NCBI GenBank assembly: GCA_026122225.1
Contig: JANEZZ010000975.1
Location: forward strand, 248,001 to 312,000
Direction: 5' to 3'
Length of the DNA stretch: 64,000 nucleotides
Source of the DNA: Heloderma charlesbogerti
Lineage: Eukaryota; Chordata; Lepidosauria; Squamata; Helodermatidae
Made by a program: the position numbers and the translations under genes. This document shows, one piece after another, positions 21,190-31,269 of this stretch; the stretch's first letter is position 1, and every line of letters begins with the position of its first letter. A model generated the notes under the pieces. The model was given only the letters and a program-made list of their open reading frames with translations, was not told the DNA's origin and did no database searches.

Positions 21190-21475
21190 GCCATTGATCT
21201 CTGTTTTGTGTCATGCCCCCCCCCGTCAGGGAGTCCAGAACAGGATGAGACCTCCAGAGGAGGAGGAGGAGGATCCCATTCCCAGCCCTAGCAACTACAG
21301 GGTACAAGGGGAGTCAGCAGACCCCAACAAAAGCCCTGAAACCACCACCAAGGAGGATGCACTGCTTCAGGCAGCCACAGATTTAGGGAAACTCTCCAGA
21401 ATCATTCCCAGGATCCCAGAAGTATCTGGGTGTGTATCCAAACAGAATTGAAGCTACAATGCCCATTGGTCAGCA
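21190..21475 (+). other. Acidic low-complexity segment, possible LTR remnant
   Basis: An open frame carries PPEEEEEDPIPSPS and then PNKSPETTTKEDALLQAA. It begins near TGTCATGCCC, as does a similar GC-rich segment at about 45528. TGTCATG is compatible with the start of an LTR, but no CA end, primer-binding site or gag/pol was found. It may simply be an unclassified interspersed repeat. Confidence 0.25.
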
Positions 21476-21573
21476 GGAGGCCTCCTATCCCTGAACTCTC
21501 CTCATGAGGAGGAGTCAATACATCACCTGCTGACACTCCAGAAACTAGTAGGTCACTAGGGGACATTATTAAG

Positions 21574-21890
21574 TAGGGATGGCATGGGAGTCTGAGGGGG
21601 GGGGAGTTTGACAGACTCCCCCCGTCCAGTCCGTCCTCCTGGACCCCAGTCGCCAACCTGTGGGGCGCTGATGGACCCAGCCACTGAGCGCCCCGGAGCT
21701 CGGTGAGCAGCTGGGAGCACTGCCAAGGACCCAGCCTGCCTCCACCGGCTGCGGGCAGAAGGGGCCTCAGTGGCACCCCAAAACTCTAGCCCTGTCCTTC
21801 TCCCAAGGAGGTCAGGGCTAGAGCACTCGGGGTGGCTGCGCCGGGACCCATCCTGAGTCTCAGTGTGGCAGTGTGAGACAGGCAAGCAAT
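21574..21890. mobile_element. Probable TAGGGATG-family MITE, boundaries unclear
   Basis: The left end TAGGGATGGCATGGGAGTC resembles the hAT-like family, with complementary blocks (GAGTTTGACAGACTCCCCC). The right end is probably near GGGACCCATCCTGAG, but no matching 8-bp flank was found. Confidence 0.4.
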
Positions 21891-21899
21891 AACTATTGT

Positions 21900-22777
21900 A
21901 GAGTAGTGTCTAAGAGACCCATCTATGAATCAGTTCAAGTCATACCTCCCATAAGATGGCCTTAGGCAAGCCGCCTTCTCTCTGCAATACCGCTGCAATA
22001 TGGGAACTGCAGATTCCATCTGCAATACGGAAATAACAATATTCCCCTACATTATAGGGTTGATTTAAGGATGAATGAGATGTGAAGCATTCAAAGCACA
22101 TTAAGGCCATCATGTTGCTGTTCTTGTTGTTAAGAGTTATGATTCGTTTTTAAACACTACAACCCCATTCTCTGGTGCACAGCTTATTTGATAAAGGGCT
22201 TTGAGGAGTTTGACAGAGGTTCGCTGCCACCTATAGCCATTTATTTATTTTTATTTACTGCATTTTTATTCCACTTTTTAGATAATTGTTGTCTCCCAAA
22301 GTGTCTCGTCGCAATCAAAAGAGAGAGACAGGCTCTGCCATCAGGCTTTCAAATTAAATGACAAGGCTCACAAGGGAAGAGGAGTTGTGGGAAAAGGAAG
22401 GGGAGGAGATAGGTTTTGCAAGTGGTGAGAGAGAAGTGGGCATTCAAATGCACTTCCAGTCAGGCTGAACTTCCCTTGCTGGTGTTTTTGCCTAAATGAG
22501 ACTCCTGTTCTTTTGGCTGATGGATGGGGCTGGAGAGTTCTTTCTCCCTCACTTCTGCAGTCCCAAGGCAACTGTCATTTGGAACAGAGTGTACTTTCTG
22601 GCAGAGATGGGGTGGCAAGCTCCCTGCAGTTGCTCCTTCTCTGGCCAATAGATGGACCATGTTGGCCTCCCCATTGGCTTGATGTTTTTCCAGGTAAGCA
22701 GCAGGTGAAGCCTCCCAGTGGCTCTTGGTCCCCTGACTGATGGCAGAAGCCAGAGCATGCTTCCTTTCTGCTCTCCA
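21900..22777. other. Unassigned sequence
   Basis: 22225-22290 contains a short minus-strand LINE or SINE tail (TTTATTTTTATTTACTGC). The remaining stretch has no supported gene. Frames near 22460-22834 lack motifs. Confidence 0.45.
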
Positions 22778-22965
22778 GTCCCAGGTAGGGATATCGGAGA
22801 GATGCAACAAAACCAGATGAGTTCGGATTTTCATAAATCCAACCTGCAGATTCCACGGTGGACTGTCTTCCCCAAATTTGTCTCATGGATTCTGCAGACT
22901 TACAGAGCATTTTTTCTAACTTTCCTGAATTTTGTGCAAATTTCATCATAGAAAAATACAAAAAA

Positions 22966-23918
22966 TAGAAAAATAGAATTTCTCAACTGGAGGCTTTTGT
23001 GCACACAGCAAATGTACGTATCATTGGTATTAAAGATTTACCTAGTGATGTAAATTTGTCTACTTTTGTAGATAAGCTTTTGCATGAGAAAAGAATAATC
23101 CCTGTCCCATCTGATTATTCATTTGATATTGAGCAGGCATTCCATGTGCCAAATGCCAAAGGGACTGGTTATACGATTATAGTCCAATTTGCAAGAATCT
23201 CCACAAAAAATTATATCCTGCGTTTGGTAAGAGAGGGCAGAAATCTTTTTTGGAAACAAGATAAAATATAGAAATGTGCACACTCATTTATATATCTAGT
23301 ACAAAATACATTAGTGATTATTGTAAGGTTGCTTTTAAGCTTTATTATTATATTACACTATAAAATTTATTTGTGATTTCTTATTATTATTTATCCTTTT
23401 TAATCTCCTTCCTTTTTTATCACTATTATTATCATTATTATGAGACTGGTTAGTAAGATTTTTGGCTGGTTAAATTATTAAGCTTTACCATTATATGTTA
23501 GCTGAAGGGCAATATATGGTTACTAGAAATGAATTGTAGGCCTGCTGCCTTGTTATAAGACTGATATGATATTGAAATGTAAGGTTGATTATTGATGCTG
23601 TATTGAATTGTAATATTGCCAATGTTATAGGTATAATTTTTAAGTAGAATGGGATTTGAAGTTTCTGTGTAATGGAGTTTAAATTTAATTCTTTTAAATA
23701 ACTTTTTATATTTTTTCATGCTTTCATGCTTTCTTCTTCCTTCTTCTGTTTTCTTTTTTCTTTCTTTCTTTTTTCTTTTTCTCTTTTGTTATTGCTGTGT
23801 CCTCCTAAGAATACTGTATTGTTGGGAAATTGTAATTACTGATTAGGTTGTTGGTACTGTTTATTTTATTTATAAAGATAAATAATACAATAAAAAGTAT
23901 TTTTTTTAAAAAAAGAAA
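22966..23918 (+). mobile_element. Internally deleted L1 (ORF1 piece plus 3' UTR)
   Basis: A 0.95-kb insert is flanked by GAAAAATACAAAAAA (22951-22965, repeated from 23919), a 15-bp TSD. It ends in an A-rich run after CAATAAAAAGTATT, as expected for poly(A)-priming L1. It carries part of ORF1 and then an AT-rich 3' region. No endonuclease or reverse transcriptase sequence is present, so it resembles the half-L1 (HAL1) layout. Deletion before or after insertion cannot be separated from sequence alone. Confidence 0.7.
22999..23271 (+). pseudogene. L1 ORF1-like C-terminal fragment (90 codons)
   Basis: The translation contains NVRIIGIKDLP, DIEQAFHVPNAKG, IIVQFARISTKNYILRLVR and EGRNLFWKQDKI. This is the arrangement of the L1 ORF1 RNA-recognition and C-terminal domains (a RIxGIPE-like start, an xxEAHRxP-like block, then xIIVxFxxxxxKxxILxxAR). 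ORF1p binds L1 RNA in the cytoplasmic ribonucleoprotein. The N-terminal coiled coil is absent and a stop cuts the last C-terminal residues. Recognition is by motif only. Confidence 0.55.
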
Positions 23919-24174
23919 GAAAAATACAAAAAAAATTTAAGAAAACCCAGCCAAAAATGCACGTTTCCCCACTAGGCTAAAATGTGAAAATGTGCATTGG
24001 GGGGGAATTTGCACATTTTTGAATGTGCACATTTGCACAAGTGCACATTTGCACAAATTCAGAAACAAAAAACTATTCCATTGATGCATGGGCAAGGGAA
24101 CAAAAGGCACCTGACAATCTGTAAAACACAGATGGAATGGATTTTACACAATCGATACAACCCTAGTCCCAGGG

Positions 24175-24936
24175 CAACTTACGTTTTTTGTACAGTGGGG
24201 ACAATATTGCGAAGCTCTGGGCTTGTGTCATCCCTACTTCACTTAAGAGAAATTACAATGTATACAAGATAAGTGTGGCTGAAACTATGCTCCCAACCAC
24301 ACCTTACACAAGTGGACTTCTGGCTTCATTATCTGCTAATTTGCCACCCTGCCTTGCTTCTCCAGCTTTCATTTTCCCATATTCATTATCTCTTTCCTGC
24401 TTATTTTTAGTTATTTTCAGTCCAACACTAAGTATGTATTGAGGTCAGGACTGTACTGTGATAAATAAAATCTCAGGTATGGAATAATCTGTTCTCCAAC
24501 ATTAATGCCTTTAGCTATGAGACTTAATTCTATTGTGTGAAGTTCTCTGCTGGCATCAGATGTGGGAAGTGACTTCTGGAAAGAGCCTTCCTTTTGCTCT
24601 GTGAAACAAATTGTGAAAAATATCCTCACACTTCCATAAACAAAAACCTCATTGCCTTTATGAGCTATATCCCCAAGCATGCCACAGAATATACCTGAAC
24701 AGGAGGAAAACTGGGTTGGAAAGACAGATGAGGGCAACAGGGAATAGAAATGTAGGTGAAATGTGAGGCAATTCTCTGACCAACTGCTGACATGACAGCC
24801 TTTAGCGCAATGCTGCAAAGCTTTCCAACGTAAGTGCCACAAACACAATATCCTGAGGCAGTAAAGAACATGCATCCTTAAGATTCTGAAAGACCTTGGT
24901 TTGGACCTGCTGAAATCTTACTTATTTGAGAGGCAA
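24175..24936. other. Unassigned sequence
   Basis: No gene or recognised repeat was seen. The 152-codon minus-strand frame at 24417-24875 has no domain character. Confidence 0.5.
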
Positions 24937-24948
24937 TATTGCAAGTGG

Positions 24949-25680
24949 CCCCTTCATGGATCACTGCCTTGTTGTGGCGAAGGGGCTTGCGTAACTCAGT
25001 GAAGCCATAAGCTATGCCGTGCAGGACCATCCAAGATGGACAGGACATGGTGGAGAGTTCTGACAAAATGTGGTCCACTGGAGAAGGAAATGGCAACCCA
25101 CTCCAGTATTCTTGCCAACAAAACCCCATGGAACGTATCACAAGGCTGCTCCTTGGTAGGAAAGCTATGGCAAACCTCGACAGCATAGTAAGAAGCAGAG
25201 ACATCACCTTGCCGACAAAGGTTCATATAATCAAAGCTATGGTTTTCCCAGTAGCAACGTATGGCTGTGAGAGCTGGACTATAAGGAAGGCTGAGTGCCA
25301 AAGAATAGATGCTTTCAAACTGTGGTGCTGGAGAAGACTCCTACGAGTCCCCTGGATTGCAAGGAGGTCAAATCAGTCAGTCCTAAAGGAAATCAACCCT
25401 GGCTGCTCATTGGAAGGACAGATACTGAAGCGGAAGCTCAAATATTTTGGCTACCTAATGTGAAGAGAAAATACTCTGGAAAAGACCTTGATGCTGGGAA
25501 AGATTGAAGGCAAAAGGAGAAGGGGACGGCAGAGGATGAGATAGCTAGATAGCATCACCGATGCAATGAATATGGACTTGAGCACACTCCGGGAGACAGC
25601 GCAGGACAGGAAGGCCTGGCGTGCTATGGACCATGGGGTCACGAAGAGTCGGACACGACTGAATGACTGAACAACAACAA
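24949..25680 (+). mobile_element. BovB with 5' and 3' ends only (internal deletion)
   Basis: The copy starts at the true BovB 5' end (CCCCTTCATGGATCACTGCC) and keeps about 200 bp of leader to CGTATCACAAGGCT. It then jumps to GCTCCTTGGTAGGAAAGC in the last quarter of the RT gene and runs to the ACAACAACAA tail. It is flanked by ATTGCAAGTGG (24938-24948) and ATTGCAAGCAG (25681-25691), an 11-bp duplication with two mismatches. About 2.5 kb is missing compared with the full-length copies. The open frame across 25014-25463 joins leader to RT C-terminus by chance. Confidence 0.88.
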
Positions 25681-26000
25681 ATTGCAAGCAGTCTGGATAT
25701 ATGCAGATGCACAGTGATAACTTCATACACTATGCCCATGGAAGGATGCTTCTGCCCATAAATCACTTTTGTTAGATCAGGACCTTTTTTTCTTTTTTCT
25801 TTTTAGCTTGAAGAAGAAGAGGAGAAAGGGCCTTGGATGTGGATGCCCTACATTCATCAGCCCTCCTCCAGTGCTTTCCCCAAGACATAATTTCTTGAAT
25901 AAACTCTTGCCTTCAACAAAACTGAAGCATGTTCTTCTAGCAGAGATCTGGTTGGTGAGAAAACTGAAGCAGGTGACAGCTTATAGCAGTGATTCTCAAA

Positions 26001-26013
26001 GAGAAAGAGAGAG

Positions 26014-26068
<55 letters not shown>
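26001..26068 (+). repeat. (GAAA)n microsatellite
   Basis: A GA-rich start is followed by about 13 GAAA units. Confidence 0.95.
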
Positions 26069-26069
<1 letters not shown>

Positions 26070-26615
26070 TCACAGACTGCATGAACATTGTTGAGCCCGG
26101 GATCATCACTTAATAAACCTTTTGTTGTTCTACAAATCAAAGCATATACATAACTCATATCTTAATAACATTGTTTCCCTTAATCTCCAGCATCATTGCC
26201 AAAATCAGTACCACATTATGAAAAACACAGGCTCTGGGCCAGGCTGCCTGAAGGGCCCCTTAACTGGTAAACCTTCAAGGGAAAAATAGTAGATCGCACC
26301 ACCACCATATTATAAAAATCTTGACCCCTAAACCTCATTAGCCTCTTTGATTATCTGGACCTGGTCAGAGTAGCCTTGATCTCCACCATCAGAAAAAAAT
26401 TAAGTGTAGGGCCAAGTAAAAATATTCTTGGCTATTCAACACTGACTATCTGAATGGAGTTCCCAGTCCACCAGTGGTCCATGGACCATAGTTTCAGAAC
26501 CTTCAACTTGGAGAAAAGTCGAGTTTTAGAGATACTAGCTCTGTCTGATGCACTTGCATGGTTTAGGAAAACTACCAATCAGTGTTCCCCCAAATCAACT
26601 TTTCTTTTTCATGTT
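26070..26615. other. Unassigned sequence
   Basis: No gene is supported. A short stretch near 26220-26270 (GGGCCAGGCTGCCTGAAGG) loosely resembles the dispersed repeat at 46680. Confidence 0.45.
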
Positions 26616-26617
26616 TA

Positions 26618-26790
26618 TTTATTTATTACATTCATATTTATTTATTTATTTATTTCATTTCTATACCACCCAATAGCTGAAGCTCTCTGGGCGATTCAAA
26701 ACAATTAAAACCATAAAATACAGCACGATAAAACATAATATAAAACTTTTAAAAATGTGAAACTACAGTATAAAACCAAAGTAAAAACTA
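26618..26790 (-). mobile_element. L2-group LINE or SINE 3' tail
   Basis: On the minus strand it reads ATCGCCCAGAGAGCTTCAGC, then TGGGTGGTATAGAAATG and AAATAAATAAATAAAT. The CGCCCAGAG block is shared with the tails of the L2-like copies near 20995 and 59620. No coding part is attached. Confidence 0.6.
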
Positions 26791-26891
26791 GCACTAGTGT
26801 AAAGATTTAAAAATGTAATATGCAACAATAATAACTCAGTCTTTGACTTGCCACTGATTCCATAAGTTGATTTAGGCCTCACTCATCTCTC

Positions 26892-29011
26892 AAAATTTCG
26901 GCTTAAATTGAAGAACGTCGGGAAAACCACTAAACCGTTCAGGTATGACCTAAATCATATCCCTGATGAATATACAGTGGAGGTGAGGAATAGATTTCAG
27001 GGATTAGACCTGATAGACAGAGTGCCTGAGGAACTATGGACGGAGGTCCGTAACATTGTTCAGGAGGCAGCAACGAAATCCGTCCCAAAGAAAAAGAAAT
27101 GCAAGAAAGCCAAGTGGCTGTCTGATGAGGCTTTACAAGTAGCTCATGAAAGAAGGGAAGCGAAAAGCAAGGGAGAAAGGGGAAGATATATCCAACTGAA
27201 TGCAGATTTCCAGAGAATAGCAAGGAGAGACAAGAAGGCCTTCTTAAATGAACAATGCAAAGAAATCGAGGAAAACAACAGAATGGGAAAGACTAGAGAT
27301 CTCTTCAAGAAAATTGGAGATCTCAAGGGAACGTTTTGTGCCAAGACGGGCATGATAAAGGACAAAGAAGGCAGGGACCTAACAGAAGCAGATGAGATTA
27401 AGAAGAGGTGGAAAGAATACACAGAAGAACTATACAGGAAAGATCTGAATGTCCCTGATAGCCATGATAGTATGGTCACTGAACTTGAGCCGGACATCCT
27501 AGAGAGTGAAGTCAAGTGGGCCTTAGGAAGCATTAGTAACAACAAAGCTAGCGGAGATGACAGTATTCCAGCCGAGCTATTTAAAATCCTAAAAGATGAT
27601 GCTGTTAAAGTGCTGCATTCAATATGCCAACAAATCTGGAACACTCAACAGTGGCCACAAGACTGGAAAAGGTCAGTTTACATTCCAATTCCAAAGAAGG
27701 GCAACGCCAAAGAGTGTTCAAACTACCGCACAATTGCGCTCATTTCACATGCCAGCAAGGTGATGCTCAAAATCCTACAAGCTAGGCTTCAGCAGTATGC
27801 GAACCGAGAACTACCGGAAGTACAAGCTGGGTTTCGAAGAGGCAGAGGAACTAGAGATCAAATCACCAACATTCGCTGCATCATGGAGAAAGCAAGAGAA
27901 TTCCAGAAAAACGTCTATTTCTGCTTCATTGACTACGCTAAAGCCTTTGATTGTGTGGATCACAACAAACTGTGGCAAATTCTGAAAGAGATGGGAGTAC
28001 CAGACCACCTTACCTGTCTCCTGAGAAACCTGTACGAGGGTCAAGAAGCAACAGTAAGAACCAGACATGGAACAACCGATTGGTTCAAAATTGGGAAAGG
28101 AGTACGACAAGGCTGCATATTGTCACCCTGCTTATTTAACTTATATGCAGAGTACATCATGAGAAATGCCGGGCTGGATGAATCAGAGGTCGGAATTAAG
28201 ATTGCCGGGAGAATTATCAACAACCTCCGATATGCAGACGATACCACCCTAATGGCAGAAAGCGAAGAGGATCTCAAGAGCCTCTTGTTGAGGGTGAAAG
28301 AGGAGAGTGCAAAAGCTGGTTTGAAACTCAACATTAAAAAAACGAAGATCATGTCATCTGGCCCTATCACTTCCTGGCATATAGAAGGGGAAGAAATGGA
28401 AGCAGTGACAGATTTTACTTTCTTGGGCTCCAAGATCACCGCAGATGGTGACTGTAGCCATGAAATTAAAAGACGCTTGCTCCTTGGGAGGAAAGCTATG
28501 GCAAACCTAGACAGCATAGTAAGAAGCAGAGACATCACCTTGCCGACAAAGGTCCGTCTAATCAAAGCTATGGTTTTCCCAGTAGTAATGTATGGCTGTG
28601 AGAGCTGGACTATAAGGAAGGCTGAGCGCCGAAGAATTGATGCTTTCGAACTGTGGTGCTGGAGAAGACTCTTACGAGTCCCCTGGACTGCAAGGAGGTC
28701 CAATCAGTCCATCCTAAAGGAAATCAACCCTGACTGCTCATTGGAAGGACAGATACTGAAGCTGAAGCTCCAATATTTTGGCCACCTAATGCGAAGAGAA
28801 AACTCCCTGGAAAAGACCCTGATGCTGGGAAAGACTGAAGGCAAAAGGAGAAGGGGACGGCAGAGGATGAGATGGCTAGATAGCATCACCGATGCAATGA
28901 ATATGGACTTGAGCACACTCCGGGAGAGAGCGGAGGACAGGAAGGCCTGGCGTGCTATGGTCCATGGGGTCACGAAGAGTCGGACACGACTGAACGACTG
29001 AACAACAACAA
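26892..29011 (+). mobile_element. 5'-truncated BovB, youngest-looking copy
   Basis: The insertion is flanked by an exact 8-bp duplication, CATCTCTC (26884-26891 and 29012-29019). It starts just after the endonuclease domain and ends in the normal ACGACTGAACAACAACAAC tail. Its reading frame is unbroken, unlike the other long BovB copies in this window, so it is likely the most recent insertion here. It lacks endonuclease and so could not retrotranspose by itself. Confidence 0.93.
26908..29001 (+). CDS. BovB reverse transcriptase, uninterrupted frame, endonuclease missing
   Basis: The 697-codon frame is open to the natural stop after KSRTRLND. The first codon is TTG and is not a real start: the same frame continues back to the 5' truncation point (KFRLKLKNVGK), so this is the C-terminal two thirds of the BovB protein. 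Linker residues 1-200 are highly charged. RT motifs are NNKASGDDSIPAE (about 211-223), KAFDCVDHNKLW with the motif-A aspartate at 348, RQGCILSPCLFNLY (about 400-413) and YADD at 442-445 with both aspartates. C-terminal blocks are YGCESWTIRKAERRRID and WTARRSNQSILKEINPD, then a basic GKRRRGRQRMRWLDSI stretch (about 643-658). The family enzyme copies its own RNA at nicked DNA. No promoter or ATG is present, so expression would need an outside transcript. Confidence 0.85.
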   Translation: MKNVGKTTKPFRYDLNHIPDEYTVEVRNRFQGLDLIDRVPEELWTEVRNIVQEAATKSVPKKKKCKKAKWLSDEALQVAHERREAKSKGERGRYIQLNADFQRIARRDKKAFLNEQCKEIEENNRMGKTRDLFKKIGDLKGTFCAKTGMIKDKEGRDLTEADEIKKRWKEYTEELYRKDLNVPDSHDSMVTELEPDILESEVKWALGSISNNKASGDDSIPAELFKILKDDAVKVLHSICQQIWNTQQWPQDWKRSVYIPIPKKGNAKECSNYRTIALISHASKVMLKILQARLQQYANRELPEVQAGFRRGRGTRDQITNIRCIMEKAREFQKNVYFCFIDYAKAFDCVDHNKLWQILKEMGVPDHLTCLLRNLYEGQEATVRTRHGTTDWFKIGKGVRQGCILSPCLFNLYAEYIMRNAGLDESEVGIKIAGRIINNLRYADDTTLMAESEEDLKSLLLRVKEESAKAGLKLNIKKTKIMSSGPITSWHIEGEEMEAVTDFTFLGSKITADGDCSHEIKRRLLLGRKAMANLDSIVRSRDITLPTKVRLIKAMVFPVVMYGCESWTIRKAERRRIDAFELWCWRRLLRVPWTARRSNQSILKEINPDCSLEGQILKLKLQYFGHLMRRENSLEKTLMLGKTEGKRRRGRQRMRWLDSITDAMNMDLSTLRERAEDRKAWRAMVHGVTKSRTRLND

Positions 29012-29219
29012 CATCTCTCTATATATTCTTCATATTAAAATTAGATTCCTAAATATGTACTACACATCCAGTGTACTATGAGTGTTGTTCAGTGCTCTCA
29101 CAACAGTCCCTCATATCCATCATCATCCTCATCATCTGACCTTTTCCAAACCCCTCCTTGACCTCTGAACTCTTTACCTGCCCCACCTTTGAAAGCCATT
29201 GGCTGATATTCTCTTATAT

Positions 29220-29757
29220 CCGGGGTGAGAAAATGCCAGCTCGCAGGCCACAGGTGGCCCTCGAACCCCTAGTAGCTGCCGCTGCTTTAAAAAGGAAGGA
29301 AAGGGAAAATGGGGAACCACTCTAAGAACAGGCTTCTATAGTTTCTGCCATAGAGGACTTATTCGTAGAGTGTCCCTGGAGCATCCTATGAAGCAGTCCT
29401 TGAAGGTTGCTGCCAGCTTCCGAGGATGCTCTAGGAATGCAGGAACCATAGAGTCCATTCCTAATTCATTTTTTCTTTTTTCAGTCACGTTGGGGCAGCT
29501 GGCAAGGGGGATTCAACACTGTGATGCTGTGACATGAAACAAATGCTATTGCTGCAAGAGTATGAGTGGTGTGTGTGAGAGAGAGAGAGAGAGGGAGGGA
29601 GTGAGTGAGTGGTGTGCATTTGTATGTGTAAATGAATGTGTGTGAGTGGTGTGTGTGAATGAATGTGTGTGTGAATGTGTGTGAGACATGTGCAGCCCCC
29701 TCCACCCCAGCAGAGACCTGATGTGGCCCTCAGGGCTGAAAACGTTGTGCATCCCTG
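29220..29757. mobile_element. hAT-like MITE with internal microsatellites
   Basis: The 538-bp element begins CCGGGGTGAGAAAATG and ends GTTGTGCATCCCTG. It is flanked by an exact 8-bp duplication, TCTTATAT (29212-29219 and 29758-29765). Subterminal blocks AGGCCACAGGTGGCCCTCG and TGATGTGGCCCTCAGG are related in inverted order. The interior holds a GA run at 29577-29594 and TG/GA-rich text to 29690. Related left ends are at 32248 and about 47785. Confidence 0.85.
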
Positions 29758-29832
29758 TCTTATATCATAGTTAGTTTAGCCAGTGGCAGGAAGACATATC
29801 TTGGCCACTCTGTCTGCCACTGACTTAGCTCA

Positions 29833-29969
29833 AGCATGGGGAACCTATAGCCCTCCAGATATTGTGGACTACAACTCCCAGCATCCCCAACAATTGGCTG
29901 TGCTGGCTGGGACTGATAGGAGTTAGAGTCCAACAACATCTGGAGGGGCACAGGTTTGCCACCCCTGGC
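29833..29969. mobile_element. Palindromic hAT-like MITE
   Basis: The left arm ATGGGGAACCTATAGCCCTC with TGTGGACTACAACTCCCAGC pairs with GGAGTTAGAGTCCAACAAC and TCTGGAGGGGCACAGGTTTG. The right end is CACCCCTGG. It belongs to the 281-404 family. The flanks are ambiguous. Confidence 0.75.
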
Positions 29970-30139
29970 ATACCTGCTCGGATATCAAAGACAGACTGAG
30001 CTACCTTGGACCACAAATTTAAGCACTTTGGAAGGATGAGGAAATCTTAGAATACTGATTTTAAGTGAATCAAATCACTTAAGCAGTTTGTGGTTTGCTA
30101 CTTATGAATATTATTTCTGCTGTATATGAATGAACTGTG

Positions 30140-30425
30140 CAATGCACTTATCATGTAACAGATCAATTAAAGTCAGCTGCTGCACCCCTCTTGCATGCCC
30201 TGCTGCCTTCAGAGGCACAGTTGGTAGCAATGTGCAAGAGAGCCTTTTTGGTGGCAGCACCCCATATGTGGAACTCCCAGCCCCAGATGTTAGGTCATCT
30301 TCCTCTTAATCTGTGTTCCACCAGCAAGTGACTCTACTGTTGCTTAATTTTATTTATGGAGTGTTTGTTTGGGTTTGGTTGTGTTGGGGGGGGGGATGCT
30401 GTTGTTTTTAGCTTCTTAGAAAGTA
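30140..30425 (+). mobile_element. L2/CR1-group LINE 3' fragment
   Basis: A remnant reading LVAMCKRAFLVAAPHMWNSQP matches the RAFSVVAPTLWNSLP block of the better copies. AT-rich tail sequence continues after the MITE-like insert, to about 30915. Confidence 0.6.
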
Positions 30426-30429
30426 ATCT

Positions 30430-30812
30430 TATGGCCCTAGACAAAATCTGAGGGGGCATAGGATACTTCAGATTCCAGGATCTGAGGTTGGAGGCAGCAC
30501 TCTGACCTTGGACCCAGGAGTCCGAGCTCCCCTCCCCCTCCCCTTCACAGCCGGTGTGGAGAGAATGGCATCAGCTGGCTCTCACAAAGGCGACCTCGGA
30601 GAGGACAGAAAGGAGGTGTTCCTGTGGACAGGGAGGGGAGGGGACTGGACTATCCCCAGCCTCCTTCCTTCACCCTCCCCGACACCTCAGCTAGATGGGT
30701 GAAAACACCTGTCTAGCTAAAATGCAGAGAAGGGGGAGTGTGGAGGCAAAGATCGTTGGATGGCCATAAGCCCTGAGTTCAGAGACTTTCGGCTATCCCC
30801 TTAGGATTGCAT
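30430..30812. mobile_element. GC-rich MITE-like element inside a LINE tail
   Basis: GC-rich sequence (CAGGAGTCCGAGCTCCCC; GGGGAGGGGACTGGAC) interrupts an otherwise AT-rich L2-like 3' tail. It ends in TTAGGATTGCATGC next to TTAA. Its text partly resembles the element at 19183-19602 in inverted order. The exact ends are uncertain. Confidence 0.4.
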
Positions 30813-31269
30813 GCTTAATATGTAAGTTACTGTTTTTATGGTTTTATATTTTGTAGATGATTTGATTGTCTGTTTTTGAAGGGGAAAAACAAAGTAAAAA
30901 TGTCTTGAATACATAAATAACAGCAATACTCATGTTACATATCTACAGCTGCAACTTATTTGTGATCAATAAAACCAGGAAAAACTCAGCATAGGATGCT
31001 TTCCAGTCACTTCAGCACAAACAGATTTCAAATAAATCTGGAGAACCTTATTGAGATGTTTCACCGAGCTGCCTCTTTTCTTTCATTCCACTAAATGCCA
31101 GCTTTCTCCAAATGGCTGTTCAATGGCTAAATAGAGCAAAAATTAATAAGCATCAAATTGAACTTACCAAGAAGATTTCAACATGCGTGACATTTAGGGT
31201 GCTTCCACATATTGCCCCAAGCAGCAGTGATAGCAAAGAAAATAGTCAAGTGCCACAGGAAGACCTTTA

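Larger units (their letters stand above)
22786..24165. mobile_element. TAGGGATG-family hAT-like MITE split by an L1 insertion
   Basis: The element starts TAGGGATATC and ends ACAACCCTA. It is flanked by an exact 8-bp duplication, GTCCCAGG (22778-22785 and 24166-24173). About 953 bp of its 1,380 bp is the L1-derived insert at 22966-23918. Without it the MITE is about 0.43 kb, like its relatives. The right half matches the left third of 425-827 on the opposite strand (CACCTGACAATCTGTAAAAC). Confidence 0.85.

Noticed and set aside
24417..24875. 152-codon minus-strand frame as a gene
   Set aside because: No domain character. A second overlapping frame on the same strand covers the same region.
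25014..25463. 149-codon BovB-related fusion protein
   Set aside because: The frame joins untranslated leader to the RT C-terminus through the internal deletion by chance.
26908..26910. TTG as the start codon of the BovB protein
   Set aside because: The frame continues upstream to the truncation point at 26892 in step with full-length BovB, so the first codon is only an artefact of an alternative-start rule.
28041..28703. 220-codon open frame on the minus strand
   Set aside because: It is antisense to the intact BovB RT frame. Similar minus-strand frames appear opposite every BovB copy and have no domain of their own.
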